Below the pieces are notes generated by a model. That model had not been told where the DNA came from. It did no database searches and saw nothing but the letters and a program-made list of their open reading frames with translations. Below are positions 31,928-40,499 of a stretch of 51,662 nt of DNA, piece by piece. The stretch lies in the NCBI GenBank assembly GCA_031552185.1, contig JAVBMU010000019.1, positions 1-51,662 of the forward strand, in the 5' to 3' direction. The DNA comes from JAVBMU01 sp031552185. GTDB taxonomy: Bacteria; Actinomycetota; Actinomycetes; Actinomycetales; Cellulomonadaceae. The stretch's first letter is position 1; every line of letters begins with the position of its first letter. The translations under genes and the position numbers were made by a program.

Positions 31928-34063
31928 GTGAGCACGCGCGCGAGCCGGACCCAGACCACCACCCGGGCGAACCCGACCGCCACCCGGGCGAACCGTACCG
32001 CCGAGGCCGACCCACCGACGCACCCCGCCCCCGCGCCGCGGCCCGCCCCGCGGGACCCGATCGGCCGGATCCCCGTGCTCGCCGTCGAGCCGGTGGTCGA
32101 GGGCGGCCGCTGGCCGGCCAAGGCGAGCGTCGGCGAGCGGATCGCGATCGAGGCGACGGTCTTCCGCGAGGGCCACGACGCCGTCGCCGCCACCGCCGTT
32201 CTGACGGCCCCCGACGGGACCGAACGCACCGCCCGAATGGTCGACGTCGCGCCGGGGCTGGACCGCTACCGCGCCCACCTGTGCCCCGACGCCCCCGGCG
32301 ACTGGACCCTGCGCGTCGAGGGCTGGTCGGATCCGTACGGCACCTGGCGGCACGACGCGACGATCAAGATCGAGGCCGGCATCGACGTCGACCTCATGTT
32401 GGCCGAGGGACTTCGGGTCTTCGACCGGATCGTGGCGGGCGACGAGCGGCGCGGGTCCGACGACGAACGCACCCTGAGCGACGCCCGCGCGGCGCTCGCG
32501 GACGCGTCCCGGCCGCCGCTCGCCCGGCTCGCCGCGGCCACCTCGCCCGAGGTGCTCGAAGCCCTGGACCGGGTGCCGCTGCGCGAGGCGGTCACGCCGT
32601 CGCCGGCGTATCCACTGCAGGTGGACCGGGAGCTGGCCCTGGCGAGCGCGTGGTACGAACTCTTCCCGCGCTCCGAGGGCGCGGTGCAGCGCCCGGACGG
32701 GACCTGGCAGTCCGGCACCTTCCGGACCGCGGCCGCCCGGCTGCCCGCAATCGCCGCGATGGGTTTCGACGTCGTCTACCTGACCCCGATCCACCCCATC
32801 GGCACGACCTATCGCAAGGGTCGCAACAATTCCCTCACGGCCGGGCCGGGCGACCCGGGGTCGCCGTATGCCATCGGCGCGGCCGACGGCGGCCACGACG
32901 CGATCAACGCGGACCTGGGCGACGAGAAGGCGTTCCGCACCTTCGTGAACGAGGCGCGGCTGTACGGCCTGGAGGTGGCCCTGGACTTGGCGCTGCAGTG
33001 TTCGCCGGACCACCCGTGGCTGCGCGACCACCCGCAGTGGTTCACCACCCGCGCCGACGGGTCCATCGCCTACGCGGAGAACCCGCCCAAGAAGTACCAG
33101 GACATCTACCCGCTGAACTTCGACAACGACCCCCGCGGCATCGCCGCCGAGGTGCTGCGCATCGTCCGGCTGTGGATCGCGCGGGGGGTCACCCTGTTCC
33201 GCGTGGACAACCCGCACACCAAACCGCTGCCGTTCTGGCAGTGGCTGCTCGCCGAGGTCCGCCGCACCAATCCCGAGGTCATCTTCCTCTCCGAGGCGTT
33301 CACCCGGCCCGCGATGATGGCCACGCTCGGCCGGATCGGCTTCCACCAGTCGTACACGTACTTCACCTGGCGCACGACCCGCGACGAACTGGCCGAGTAC
33401 CTGACCGAGGTGTCGAGCCCGGAGCAAGCCGCGGTGATGCGGCCGAACTTCTGGCCGACGACGCACGACATCCTGCCCCCGTACCTCACCTGGGGCGGGA
33501 TCAGCGCCTTCGCGATCCGGGCCGTGCTCGCCGCGCTCGGCTCGCCGTCGTGGGGGATCTACTCCGGCTACGAACTGGCCGAGAGCACCCCGCGGCCCGG
33601 CGTCGAGGAACAGATCGACAACGAGAAATACGAGTTCAAGCCACGGGATTGGGCCGCGGCCGAGGACCTCGGCATCGCGACGCTCATCACCGCGCTGAAC
33701 CGAATCCGCCGGGCGCACCCGGCGCTGCGGCAACTGCGCAACCTGACCGTGCACCCGACGTCGAACGACCAAGTGCTCGCCTTCTCCCGGACGCTGCCCG
33801 CCGAGCATTCGCCGACGGGCGCCGCGGACGCGATCATCGTGGTCGTGACCCTGGACCCGTGGAACCCGCAGGAGGCGAACGTCTCGCTGGACCTGGCGGC
33901 GCTCGGCCTGCCGCCCGCACCGGACGGCCACGACCCGTGGGCACCGTCCTTCGTCGCGCATGACCTGCTCGGCGATGAGAGCTACGGCTGGGGGCAGCAG
34001 GCCTATGTGCGGCTCGACCCGCAGGTCCGGGTGGCCCACGTGCTCGAGGTCCGCCGGGCGTGA
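31928..34063 (+). CDS. glgE: Alpha-1,4-glucan:maltose-1-phosphate maltosyltransferase GlgE
   Basis: Extends linear alpha-1,4-glucan by transferring maltosyl units from maltose-1-phosphate. The 711-residue GH13 protein has the GlgE N-terminal domain (IPVLAVEPVVEGGRWPAKAS, PDAPGDWTLRVEGWSDPYGTW), a helical insert, then FDVVYLTPIHPIG, the nucleophile Asp427 in FRVDNPHTKPLPFWQWL and acid/base Glu456 in FLSEAFTRP. YKYQ-type substrate features (ENPPKKYQDIYPLNFDND) and the closing EEQIDNEKYEFKPRDW are diagnostic of GlgE. The N-terminal 40 residues are a low-complexity Arg/Thr/Pro tail. GTG 31928 is preferred to GTG 31922 because of the six-base spacing from TACGTT. The stop overlaps the treS start by four bases. 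Confidence 0.96.
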   Translation: MSTRASRTQTTTRANPTATRANRTAEADPPTHPAPAPRPAPRDPIGRIPVLAVEPVVEGGRWPAKASVGERIAIEATVFREGHDAVAATAVLTAPDGTERTARMVDVAPGLDRYRAHLCPDAPGDWTLRVEGWSDPYGTWRHDATIKIEAGIDVDLMLAEGLRVFDRIVAGDERRGSDDERTLSDARAALADASRPPLARLAAATSPEVLEALDRVPLREAVTPSPAYPLQVDRELALASAWYELFPRSEGAVQRPDGTWQSGTFRTAAARLPAIAAMGFDVVYLTPIHPIGTTYRKGRNNSLTAGPGDPGSPYAIGAADGGHDAINADLGDEKAFRTFVNEARLYGLEVALDLALQCSPDHPWLRDHPQWFTTRADGSIAYAENPPKKYQDIYPLNFDNDPRGIAAEVLRIVRLWIARGVTLFRVDNPHTKPLPFWQWLLAEVRRTNPEVIFLSEAFTRPAMMATLGRIGFHQSYTYFTWRTTRDELAEYLTEVSSPEQAAVMRPNFWPTTHDILPPYLTWGGISAFAIRAVLAALGSPSWGIYSGYELAESTPRPGVEEQIDNEKYEFKPRDWAAAEDLGIATLITALNRIRRAHPALRQLRNLTVHPTSNDQVLAFSRTLPAEHSPTGAADAIIVVVTLDPWNPQEANVSLDLAALGLPPAPDGHDPWAPSFVAHDLLGDESYGWGQQAYVRLDPQVRVAHVLEVRRA

Positions 34064-35838
34064 GCGACCCGGGGTCGCGCCCGCCCGGATCCGCGCCGGT
34101 CCCCCGCCCGGCCCTGCGGCCGGACTCCCCCGGCGCGCCCGCCCGGCCCCTGGCCGACGATCCCCGGTGGTACCGGACGGCCGTCTTCTACGAGGTCATT
34201 CTGCGTGCCTTCGCGGATTCCGGCGCCGCCGGCGCCGGCGATTTCCGCGGCCTGATCGAGCGGCTGGACTACCTCGCGTGGTTGGGCGTGGACGCGCTCT
34301 GGTTGCCGCCGTTCTATCCGTCGCCACTGCTCGACGGCGGCTACGACGTCGCCGACTACACCTCCGTCGCCTCGCAGTACGGCACGATGGCGGATTTCGC
34401 CGAGTTCGTCGACGCCGCCCACGCCCGCGGGTTACGGGTGATCACCGACCTGGTCCTGAATCACACCAGCGATCAGCACCCCTGGTTCCAGGCCTCCCGG
34501 GCGGACCCCGGCGGTCAGTACGGTGATTACTACGTCTGGACCGACGACGTCACTCGGTACGGCGGCGCCCGGATCATCTTCGTGGACACCGAGTCCAGCA
34601 ACTGGACGTTCGATTCCGTGCGCCGCCAGTTCTACTGGCATCGCTTCTTCGGGCACCAACCGGACCTGAACTTCGACAATCCGGCGGTAGCCGAGGCCAT
34701 GCTCGACGTCGCCCGGTTCTGGCTGCGGCTGGGCGTGGACGGGTTGCGCCTGGACGCCGTCCCCTACCTGTTCGAGGAAGAGGGCACGAACTGCGAGAAC
34801 CTACCCGCGACGCACACCTATCTGCGCCGGTTGCGCCGCATGGTGGACACCGAATTCCCCGGCCGGATCCTGCTCGCCGAGGCCAATCAGTGGCCGCACG
34901 ACGTCGTCCCGTACTTCGGCACGGAGGCGGAACCGGAATGCCACCTGTGCTTCCACTTCCCCGTGATGCCGAGGATCTTCTTTGCGATCAAGGACGAGCG
35001 CGCGACCCGGCTGGTGGAAATCCTGCGGGACACTCCGGCGCTGCCGGCGGGTGCACAGTGGAGCACCTTCCTGCGCAACCACGACGAACTCACCCTGGAA
35101 ATGGTGACCACCGAGGAACGCGCGGCGATGTACGGGTGGTACGCACCCGACCCGCGGATGCGGGCGAACGTGGGAATCCGGCGGCGCCTGGCCACCTTGC
35201 TGGACAACACTCGCAAGGAGATCGAACTCGCCCACGCGCTGCTTTTCTCGCTGCCGGGCTCGCCCTGCCTGTACTACGGCGACGAGATCGGGATGGGCGA
35301 CAACATCTGGCTGGCCGACCGGGACGCCGTGCGGACCCCGATGCAGTGGACCCCCGACCGCAACGCCGGCTTCTCCACCGCCGACCCGGGCAAGGTGCAC
35401 CTGCCGGTCGTCCAGTCGCTGGTGCACAACTTCACCTCGGTCAACGTCGAGGCCCAACTCGCCCAGCCGACGTCGCTGCTGCACTGGATGCACGGCATGC
35501 TCGCCGTGCGGCGGGCGCATCCCGCCCTCGGGATCGGGGACCTGGTGCTGCTCGATTGCGACAGCGAGGCGGTCATCGCGTTCCTGCGCCGGACCCCCGC
35601 GGACGGCGCAGGCAGCGAGACACTGCTGTGTGTCGCGAACCTCGCTGCGACCGCGCGGTCCGCCACCATCCGGCTGCCCGGCTACGCCGGCGCGCGCCTG
35701 ACCGACGTCTTCGGCGGCGCTCCGTTCCCGCCCGTCGGCCCCGATGGAACCGTCGTCATGACCTGGGGGTCGCGGGACTTCTATTGGCTGTCCGTCGCGC
35801 CGTCGTCGCCCGGCGACGACGAAGAGCCGACGAGGTAG
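34060..35838 (+). CDS. treS: Trehalose synthase (maltose alpha-D-glucosyltransferase) TreS
   Basis: Interconverts trehalose and maltose, feeding maltose to the maltokinase and GlgE. The 592-residue GH13 enzyme shows YEVILRAFADSGAAGAGDFR, region I DLVLNHTSDQHPWFQ, region II GLRLDAVPYLFEEEGTNCEN with nucleophile Asp232, region III LLAEANQWP and region IV FLRNHDELTLEMV, followed by the TreS-typical RTPMQWTPDRNAGFS. In many actinobacteria TreS is fused to or followed directly by maltokinase; here there is no fusion, and the maltokinase gene lies 7.3 kb further on. GTG 34060 overlaps the glgE stop, so the genes are coupled. The TAG stop is part of repeat copy F. Confidence 0.95.
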   Translation: MSDPGSRPPGSAPVPRPALRPDSPGAPARPLADDPRWYRTAVFYEVILRAFADSGAAGAGDFRGLIERLDYLAWLGVDALWLPPFYPSPLLDGGYDVADYTSVASQYGTMADFAEFVDAAHARGLRVITDLVLNHTSDQHPWFQASRADPGGQYGDYYVWTDDVTRYGGARIIFVDTESSNWTFDSVRRQFYWHRFFGHQPDLNFDNPAVAEAMLDVARFWLRLGVDGLRLDAVPYLFEEEGTNCENLPATHTYLRRLRRMVDTEFPGRILLAEANQWPHDVVPYFGTEAEPECHLCFHFPVMPRIFFAIKDERATRLVEILRDTPALPAGAQWSTFLRNHDELTLEMVTTEERAAMYGWYAPDPRMRANVGIRRRLATLLDNTRKEIELAHALLFSLPGSPCLYYGDEIGMGDNIWLADRDAVRTPMQWTPDRNAGFSTADPGKVHLPVVQSLVHNFTSVNVEAQLAQPTSLLHWMHGMLAVRRAHPALGIGDLVLLDCDSEAVIAFLRRTPADGAGSETLLCVANLAATARSATIRLPGYAGARLTDVFGGAPFPPVGPDGTVVMTWGSRDFYWLSVAPSSPGDDEEPTR

Positions 35839-35909
35839 ATGCTTGGCGTCGCCGGTCGGGCGTGTCGGGCGCGCTACGGCTCTACCTCGCGCGGCGCGGC
35901 TCTACCTCG
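35831..35909. repeat. CGAGGTAGA-family inverted repeat, copy F, overlapping two stops
   Basis: CGAGGTAGAT (35831-35840) supplies the treS stop on the plus strand. Two inverted modules, each CGGCTCTACCTCG with TCTACCTCG cores at 35881 and 35901 (20 bp apart), follow, and the second supplies the minus-strand TAG stop of the ROK gene (35904-35902). One repeat therefore ends two convergent genes and probably terminates both transcripts. Confidence 0.8.
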
Positions 35910-36885
35910 CGGCGGTGCCTGTGCGGTCCCGAGCGGTCAGGTCCCGAGCGGTTAGGTCCCGAGCGGCCAGGGCCGCCCCGATCAGGCCGGCGTCGGCCCC
36001 CAAGGTCGCCCGCAGCAGGGGCGGGACGGCGGAGAGCCGCACCAGGTCGGCCAGCCGTTCCCGCACCGGGCCCAGGAGGTCCTCGCCCGCTTGGGCCAGA
36101 CCTCCGCCCAGGACGATCACCTCCGGCGCGAGCAGGCAGATCGCGTGGGAGAGCCCGAAAGCCAGGGCGTCGAAGGCGGAGTCCCGCACGGCCCGGGCGA
36201 CCGCGTCGCCGTCGGCCGCGCGGCGCAGGACCTCGCGCGCACCCGGCACGGCCGCGCCGGTGAGCGCCGCGTACCGGCGGGCGAGAGCCGCCGCGGAGGC
36301 CACCGCCTCCAGGCAGCCGCGGTTGCCGCACACACACGGTTCGCCGCCCGGCTGCGCCACGGCGTGCCCGATCTCGCCCGCATACCCGCCCGCGACATGC
36401 GGGCGGCCGGACACGACCAGCGCGGCGGAGATGCCGGTGCCGATCACCACCAGCAGCGTGGTTCGGGCGCCGGCCGCCGCCCCGAGCCGGAACTCGGCGG
36501 CCCCGGCCGCGCGCACGTCGTGCACGATGGCGACCGGCAGGTCCAGGCCGGCCGCGAATAGCGCGGCGAAGTCGACGTCGCGCCAGCCGAGGTTCTCCGA
36601 GTACACGCCGAGGCCGCGGTCCTCGACGACGATTCCGGGCAGGGCGATGCCGAGCGCGGCCGGAGGTCCGGCCGGCGACCGGCGGGCCCGGGCCAGAGCG
36701 GCCCGGGCCAGGGCGAGAACCGCAGCGGGGCTGTCGGGCGACGGCGGCGGGCTCGGCACCCGGCGGACCGGACCCGGGCGCCCGTCGGCGGCCACGGTGG
36801 TCGACTTGGTGCTGGTCCCGCCGACGTCCACGGCGACCACCGGGGCGCCGGGGCCGAGGCCTGGGCGGCCGTGCGTCGCGGGCAT
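35902..36885 (-). CDS. ROK family sugar kinase
   Basis: Predicted ATP-dependent kinase for a hexose or amino sugar (ROK: repressor, ORF, kinase), 327 residues. The phosphate-binding motif is DVGGTSTK (about residues 19-26). The catalytic Asp is in VAIVHDVRAAGAAEF, the ROK glycine loop in VVIGTGISAALVV, and the zinc-binding set in GEIGHAVAQPGGEPCVCGNR followed by GC. There is no N-terminal helix-turn-helix, so it is a kinase, not a repressor. The C-terminus has 15-bp repeats (ARDLT twice, then ARDRT) and its TAG stop is in repeat copy F. It is last in the DeoR-type operon, 16 bases after the SIS gene, and probably phosphorylates the imported sugar or its derivative. Confidence 0.88.
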   Translation of the reverse strand: MPATHGRPGLGPGAPVVAVDVGGTSTKSTTVAADGRPGPVRRVPSPPPSPDSPAAVLALARAALARARRSPAGPPAALGIALPGIVVEDRGLGVYSENLGWRDVDFAALFAAGLDLPVAIVHDVRAAGAAEFRLGAAAGARTTLLVVIGTGISAALVVSGRPHVAGGYAGEIGHAVAQPGGEPCVCGNRGCLEAVASAAALARRYAALTGAAVPGAREVLRRAADGDAVARAVRDSAFDALAFGLSHAICLLAPEVIVLGGGLAQAGEDLLGPVRERLADLVRLSAVPPLLRATLGADAGLIGAALAARDLTARDLTARDRTGTAAR

Positions 36886-36901
36886 GGCGCTCCCTCCAAG
36901 C

Positions 36902-37786
36902 TCAGGTCACCGAGCGAAACAGGTGTCGCGGGTGGTCCGGGTCCAGCCCGCGGTCCGCGGCGGCCGCGAGCATGAACTGGTGGACGGCCACCAACTCCAC
37001 CTGCGGATCCCGACCGAGGTCCACCAGGTGCGCGCCGGTGGCCGTGACGGCCTGAGCAATCCGCTCGTCCAGCCGCCCCAGCGCCCAGACGTAGGTGCCG
37101 GGCTCCGCGAGCGCGATCGGCCCGTGCAGGTACTCCTCGGCCGGGTAGGACTCGGCGAAGATCTGCGCGCCCTCGCGCACCTTGAGCGCGGCCTCGTGGG
37201 CCATCGCCGCCGCCCAGCCGTGGCCGAGGAAGACCAGGTGCCGCGCCGACGGCGGCACCGGACTCGGCTCGGCCAGCACCTGCCGCGCCTGCTCGGTCAA
37301 CGGGCGCATGTCCTGTCCGAGCGTCGCCCGCAGCCAAGTCAGCGCGGTGGTGGCGAATCGGGTCTGGACCACCGACTCCTCGTCGGCGAAACCCAGGTCC
37401 ACGACGACGTCGGCCAACGCCGCCGCCGGTGACTGCGCCACGCCCACAATGGCCACCCGGCACACGTCGCGATGGCGCGGCTCGGCCAGCAGGTCCAGCA
37501 CGTCGCCGGTCGTGCCCGACCTCGAGAGAACCAGCAGACGATCAAAGGGTCGGGTCGGGACCCTCGAGGCGAGATAGGCATCCGTGGCGCCCGCGCCGCT
37601 TTTCTCCCGGAGGACGGCCCAGGCGTCGAGTATGTAGTACGACGTCCCGCAGCCCGCGGCCGCCACCCATCCGGCGGGGCCGCTCGTTCCGAGCGCCAGG
37701 TCGATGGCGCGCGCCCAGCACTCAGGCTGGGAAGCCACTTCGCTTGCGGTGAGCCGGCCTGCCGGCCCCTCATCGGCCGTGGTCAT
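36902..37786 (-). CDS. Double-SIS-domain sugar phosphate isomerase/deaminase-like
   Basis: Cytosolic 294-residue protein with two SIS domains, related to the isomerase half of GlmS and to AgaS/FrlB-type deglycases and deaminases. The first SIS domain (about residues 30-150) has AAGCGTSYYILDAWAVL and LVLSRSGTTGDVLDLL; the second (about 175-290) has LVFLGHGWAAAMAHEAALKV and REGAQIFAESYPAEEYLHGP, where the EE.LHGP motif is typical of this group. It has no glutaminase domain, so it is not GlmS. In this operon it would isomerise or deaminate a phosphorylated sugar, probably after the ROK kinase. ATG 37786 is followed closely by the conserved N-terminus and lies inside the end of the mutarotase gene (17-base overlap). 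Confidence 0.85.
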   Translation of the reverse strand: MTTADEGPAGRLTASEVASQPECWARAIDLALGTSGPAGWVAAAGCGTSYYILDAWAVLREKSGAGATDAYLASRVPTRPFDRLLVLSRSGTTGDVLDLLAEPRHRDVCRVAIVGVAQSPAAALADVVVDLGFADEESVVQTRFATTALTWLRATLGQDMRPLTEQARQVLAEPSPVPPSARHLVFLGHGWAAAMAHEAALKVREGAQIFAESYPAEEYLHGPIALAEPGTYVWALGRLDERIAQAVTATGAHLVDLGRDPQVELVAVHQFMLAAAADRGLDPDHPRHLFRSVT

Positions 37787-38177
37787 CTGTTTCTCCGTCC
37801 TGATTGACCGGCACGGCCCGACGGACCGGGTCATCCGGATTGGGGAAGTCGAGGTGCAGGACCTCCGGCAGGAGTTCGCGTTGCACCGTGTCGTCCGCCT
37901 GGGCCGAAGCGTTCAGGTGCCGGGACTCGGCGACCCACCGGCGGTGCACCGGCAGGTCGATGAGCCGCTCCCAGGCGTCCGGGCGGGTGACCACCGAATG
38001 CACCACCAGCCGCTCGTCGTCGAGGGCGTAGACCGACATCGTGGAAATGCCGACCCGACCCTGCTCCTCGACGAGTTCGGGCCAGACGTTCGCGTGCAGG
38101 TCGATCCATTCGGTCAACGCGCCGGGCCGAAGGCGGATCATGAATGCCTCGCAGCGAGGCACGATGGGCGTGGACAT
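37770..38177 (-). CDS. L-rhamnose mutarotase family protein (RhaM-like)
   Basis: Small 135-residue protein of the RhaM/DUF718 ferredoxin-like family, whose known members interconvert alpha and beta anomers of L-rhamnose. It shows the family core: FMIRLRPGALTEWIDLHANVWPEL at the start (split here as FMIRLRPG and EWIDLHANVWPEL), then GISTMSVYALDDERLVVHSV and a WVAESRHLN stretch. The true sugar may not be rhamnose, because the operon has no rhamnose isomerase, rhamnulokinase or aldolase. The ATG at 38177 shares a base with the upstream permease stop (TGATG), so it is translationally coupled. It supports import of a free sugar that mutarotates before metabolism. Confidence 0.82.
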   Translation of the reverse strand: MSTPIVPRCEAFMIRLRPGALTEWIDLHANVWPELVEEQGRVGISTMSVYALDDERLVVHSVVTRPDAWERLIDLPVHRRWVAESRHLNASAQADDTVQRELLPEVLHLDFPNPDDPVRRAVPVNQDGETDDHGR

Positions 38178-39109
38178 CAGTACTCCCATTTGGTTCGCAT
38201 CATCCTGAATTGGACGATGGTCACGCACAGCATCATCACGAAGAGCACCACCGCACAGGCCGCCGCCCGGCCGAAGTCGTTGAATCGGAAGGCGGCCTGG
38301 TACATGTACAGCGTCATGACGTTCGTGCTGTTCAGCGGCCCGCCGAGCCCCCCGGACGCGAGACTGAAACCCGACATCATGTAGACCGGCACAAACACCC
38401 GCATGGACGAGATGACGCCCATGATGATGAGCAGGTAGGTGGTGCGGGACAGCAGGGGCAGCGTGATCCAGCGGAAAATCTGCAGCCGGCCGGCGCCGTC
38501 CACGCGAGCCGCCTCCCCGTAGACGTCGGGGATGGCCGAGAGACCGGACATGAAGACCACCATGTTGAACCCGACGGTCTTCCAGATATCCACGAGCACG
38601 ATGCAATACAGCGCCTGAGCGGGATCCTGGAGGAACCCCTGTGCATCCAGCCCGACCTGCTCGAGCAGGAAGTTGGCGAGACCGAAGGTCGGGTCATAGA
38701 TGTAGCTGAAGACCAGGGCCATGGCCACCACGCTCGTCATGAACGGCGAGAACCAGGCCACGGTGTAGAAGGGACGCATCAGCTTGGTGTGCGAGATGGC
38801 CAGCGCGGCCAGCAGCCCGATGGCCATCGACAACGGGACCCGGACCGCCGTGAACATCAATGTATTGCGCAGGGCCCCGAGGAAGAGATCATCGTCGAAC
38901 AGCCGCTGGAAATTGACCAACGAGAATCCGGTCGCCTCGCCCCGCAGCCGCAGGGACCAGTCCTGGCCCGAAATCAGGAACAACCTGATGACGGGATACA
39001 CGTTGAAGACCAGGAAGACGGCGAGGAACGGCACCAGAACGGCATACGACCACCGGGCGGTCGCCCGTTGTCCTCGGGTATGCGCTCCCACGTTGACCGC
39101 TGCGCTCAT
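38177..39109 (-). CDS. Carbohydrate ABC transporter permease (MalF-like)
   Basis: One of two inner-membrane subunits of a sugar importer, 310 residues. Six helices are expected; the first is WSYAVLVPFLAVFLVFNVYP (about residues 20-40). The permease core follows (NTLMFTAVRVPLSMAIGLLA; WFSPFMTSVVAMALVFSYIY) and the ATPase-contact EAA motif is YGEAARVDGAGRLQIFRWIT. The ATG at 39109 has GGAG six bases upstream; the frame could start 30 bases earlier but without a site. It follows the solute-binding protein by 86 bases and overlaps the mutarotase start by one base. No ATP-binding gene is in the operon, so a shared MsmK/MsiK-type ATPase encoded elsewhere is probably used. Confidence 0.9.
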   Translation of the reverse strand: MSAAVNVGAHTRGQRATARWSYAVLVPFLAVFLVFNVYPVIRLFLISGQDWSLRLRGEATGFSLVNFQRLFDDDLFLGALRNTLMFTAVRVPLSMAIGLLAALAISHTKLMRPFYTVAWFSPFMTSVVAMALVFSYIYDPTFGLANFLLEQVGLDAQGFLQDPAQALYCIVLVDIWKTVGFNMVVFMSGLSAIPDVYGEAARVDGAGRLQIFRWITLPLLSRTTYLLIIMGVISSMRVFVPVYMMSGFSLASGGLGGPLNSTNVMTLYMYQAAFRFNDFGRAAACAVVLFVMMLCVTIVQFRMMRTKWEY

Positions 39110-39195
39110 CTCGGGCTCCTTCACCGCTGCGCTGCACATTGACGGTGGTGGGGGCGGTCCGCCGCCGCGCCGGCAGCGGACCGCGCCACGTCAGG

Positions 39196-40494
39196 TCACG
39201 GATACTGGGTCCACCATTGGTTGAGGTGCGAGTTGATCGCGGTCTCGGCGTCCTTCAGGGCGGCGGTCACCGACGCGCGGCCCAGGTTGACCGAGGTCAC
39301 CATGTCCGACAGCGCCTTGTAGACCACGAAGTAGTCGCCGTACGGGTAGCCGTGGACCGAGTCCCCCAGGATGGGGTAGTACACCCCGTACAGGTCCGGG
39401 TTCGACTTGGCGACGGCGGCGGCGATCTCCTTGGCGGCCGGGATTTCGCCGGTGCGCTCGATCCAGGCCTGCCGGTTGTCGTCGAGGTACTTCACGAATC
39501 GCCAGGCGGCCTCTTGGTGCTTCGACGACTTCGGCACGTAGGTGGCCCAGCCCGAGCCGCCCTGCCACGACGTGACGCTTGCGCCCGGCGGGAGCGGCAT
39601 CAGCTCGTAGTGCCACGCGAAGTCGGGGAAGTCCCGCTCGTACTCGGGAATGACCCAGGTGCCCCGGTATCCGGTGGCAGCGGTGCCTTGCGGAATGCAG
39701 GTGAAGTCCGTGATGTCGGCGCTGTCGACCGTCCCCGTCAGCTCGTTCAGCAGCGTCAGCGCCTGCACACCCGGCGCCGAGTTGAACGCCGCGCGCCGGC
39801 CGTCCGCGGAGAACATCTGCCCGCCGTACTCCATCAGGTAGGTCACGAACTGGTCGGCCGGCTGACCGCAGCTCAGGCCGAGCCCGGACCGGGTGACGGT
39901 CGCGCCCTTCTTCTGGGTCAGCGCGGCCCAGTCCGCCTGCCAGTCCTCGAAGGTGCTGTTGTCGGTGACGTCGACGCCGGCCTTCTCGACGACGTCGTCG
40001 TTGACGAGCAACACGCGCGTCGAGCCGGCCGCAATATTCGCCGGCAGCCCGTAGTAGGTGCCCTCGAACCCGAGCAGGGAGAGCGTCGACTCGTAGTACC
40101 GCTCGTCGATCTTGTCGGTGCTCAGCACGTTCTCGGGCACCGCCGAGACCAGCCCGGTCCTGATGTACCCAGTCATCCACGGGCTGTAGGCCTCCATCAC
40201 GTCCGGCCCCTGGCCGGAGGCCATGGATGCCACCACGCGCGTGTTGAAGTCCGCGAACGGGAATGGTTGCAGGTCGACCCGGACGTCCTTGTTCGCGCTC
40301 TCGAAGTCCGCGATCACCTGCTTGTGGGCGGCGATGAACGGCTCCGAGGAGTTGACCCAGAACGTCAGGGTCGTCTTCCCCTCCGTCGTGCTGCCGGCTT
40401 TGTCCCCGCCCCCGGAGCAGCCGGCGGTCAGCGCCAGTCCGACCACCGCGACCAGTGCGGCGGATCGGCGGAAGGCGTGTTCCTTCCTCTGCAT
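39196..40494 (-). CDS. Extracellular sugar-binding lipoprotein (family 1 SBP)
   Basis: Captures the substrate outside the membrane and delivers it to the permeases. The 432-residue protein has a lipoprotein signal (about residues 1-26) with lipobox TAGC and lipidated Cys26, then a Gly/Ser/Asp linker. The family 1 solute-binding fold is clear: LTFWVNSSEPFIAAHKQVIA, FADFNTRVVASMASGQGPDV, LPANIAAGSTRVLLVNDDVV, GYRGTWVIPEYERDFP and KHQEAAWRFVKYL. Many aromatic residues suit a carbohydrate ligand; the identity is not readable from sequence. The ATG at 40494 follows a GGGAGC site. It lies six bases after the amidohydrolase gene. Confidence 0.92.
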   Translation of the reverse strand: MQRKEHAFRRSAALVAVVGLALTAGCSGGGDKAGSTTEGKTTLTFWVNSSEPFIAAHKQVIADFESANKDVRVDLQPFPFADFNTRVVASMASGQGPDVMEAYSPWMTGYIRTGLVSAVPENVLSTDKIDERYYESTLSLLGFEGTYYGLPANIAAGSTRVLLVNDDVVEKAGVDVTDNSTFEDWQADWAALTQKKGATVTRSGLGLSCGQPADQFVTYLMEYGGQMFSADGRRAAFNSAPGVQALTLLNELTGTVDSADITDFTCIPQGTAATGYRGTWVIPEYERDFPDFAWHYELMPLPPGASVTSWQGGSGWATYVPKSSKHQEAAWRFVKYLDDNRQAWIERTGEIPAAKEIAAAVAKSNPDLYGVYYPILGDSVHGYPYGDYFVVYKALSDMVTSVNLGRASVTAALKDAETAINSHLNQWWTQYP

Positions 40495-40499
40495 CGAAA

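Noticed and set aside
31094..34039. Long minus-strand frame over glgE and the glgP start
   Set aside because: Low-complexity shadow; GlgE and GlgP have clear catalytic residues in their own frames.
34060..35838. TreS-maltokinase fusion
   Set aside because: TreS stops at 35838 with no kinase motifs; the kinase is a separate gene at 43187.
36902..37786. GlmS (glucosamine-6-phosphate synthase)
   Set aside because: Only the two SIS domains are present; the N-terminal glutaminase domain with its catalytic cysteine is absent.
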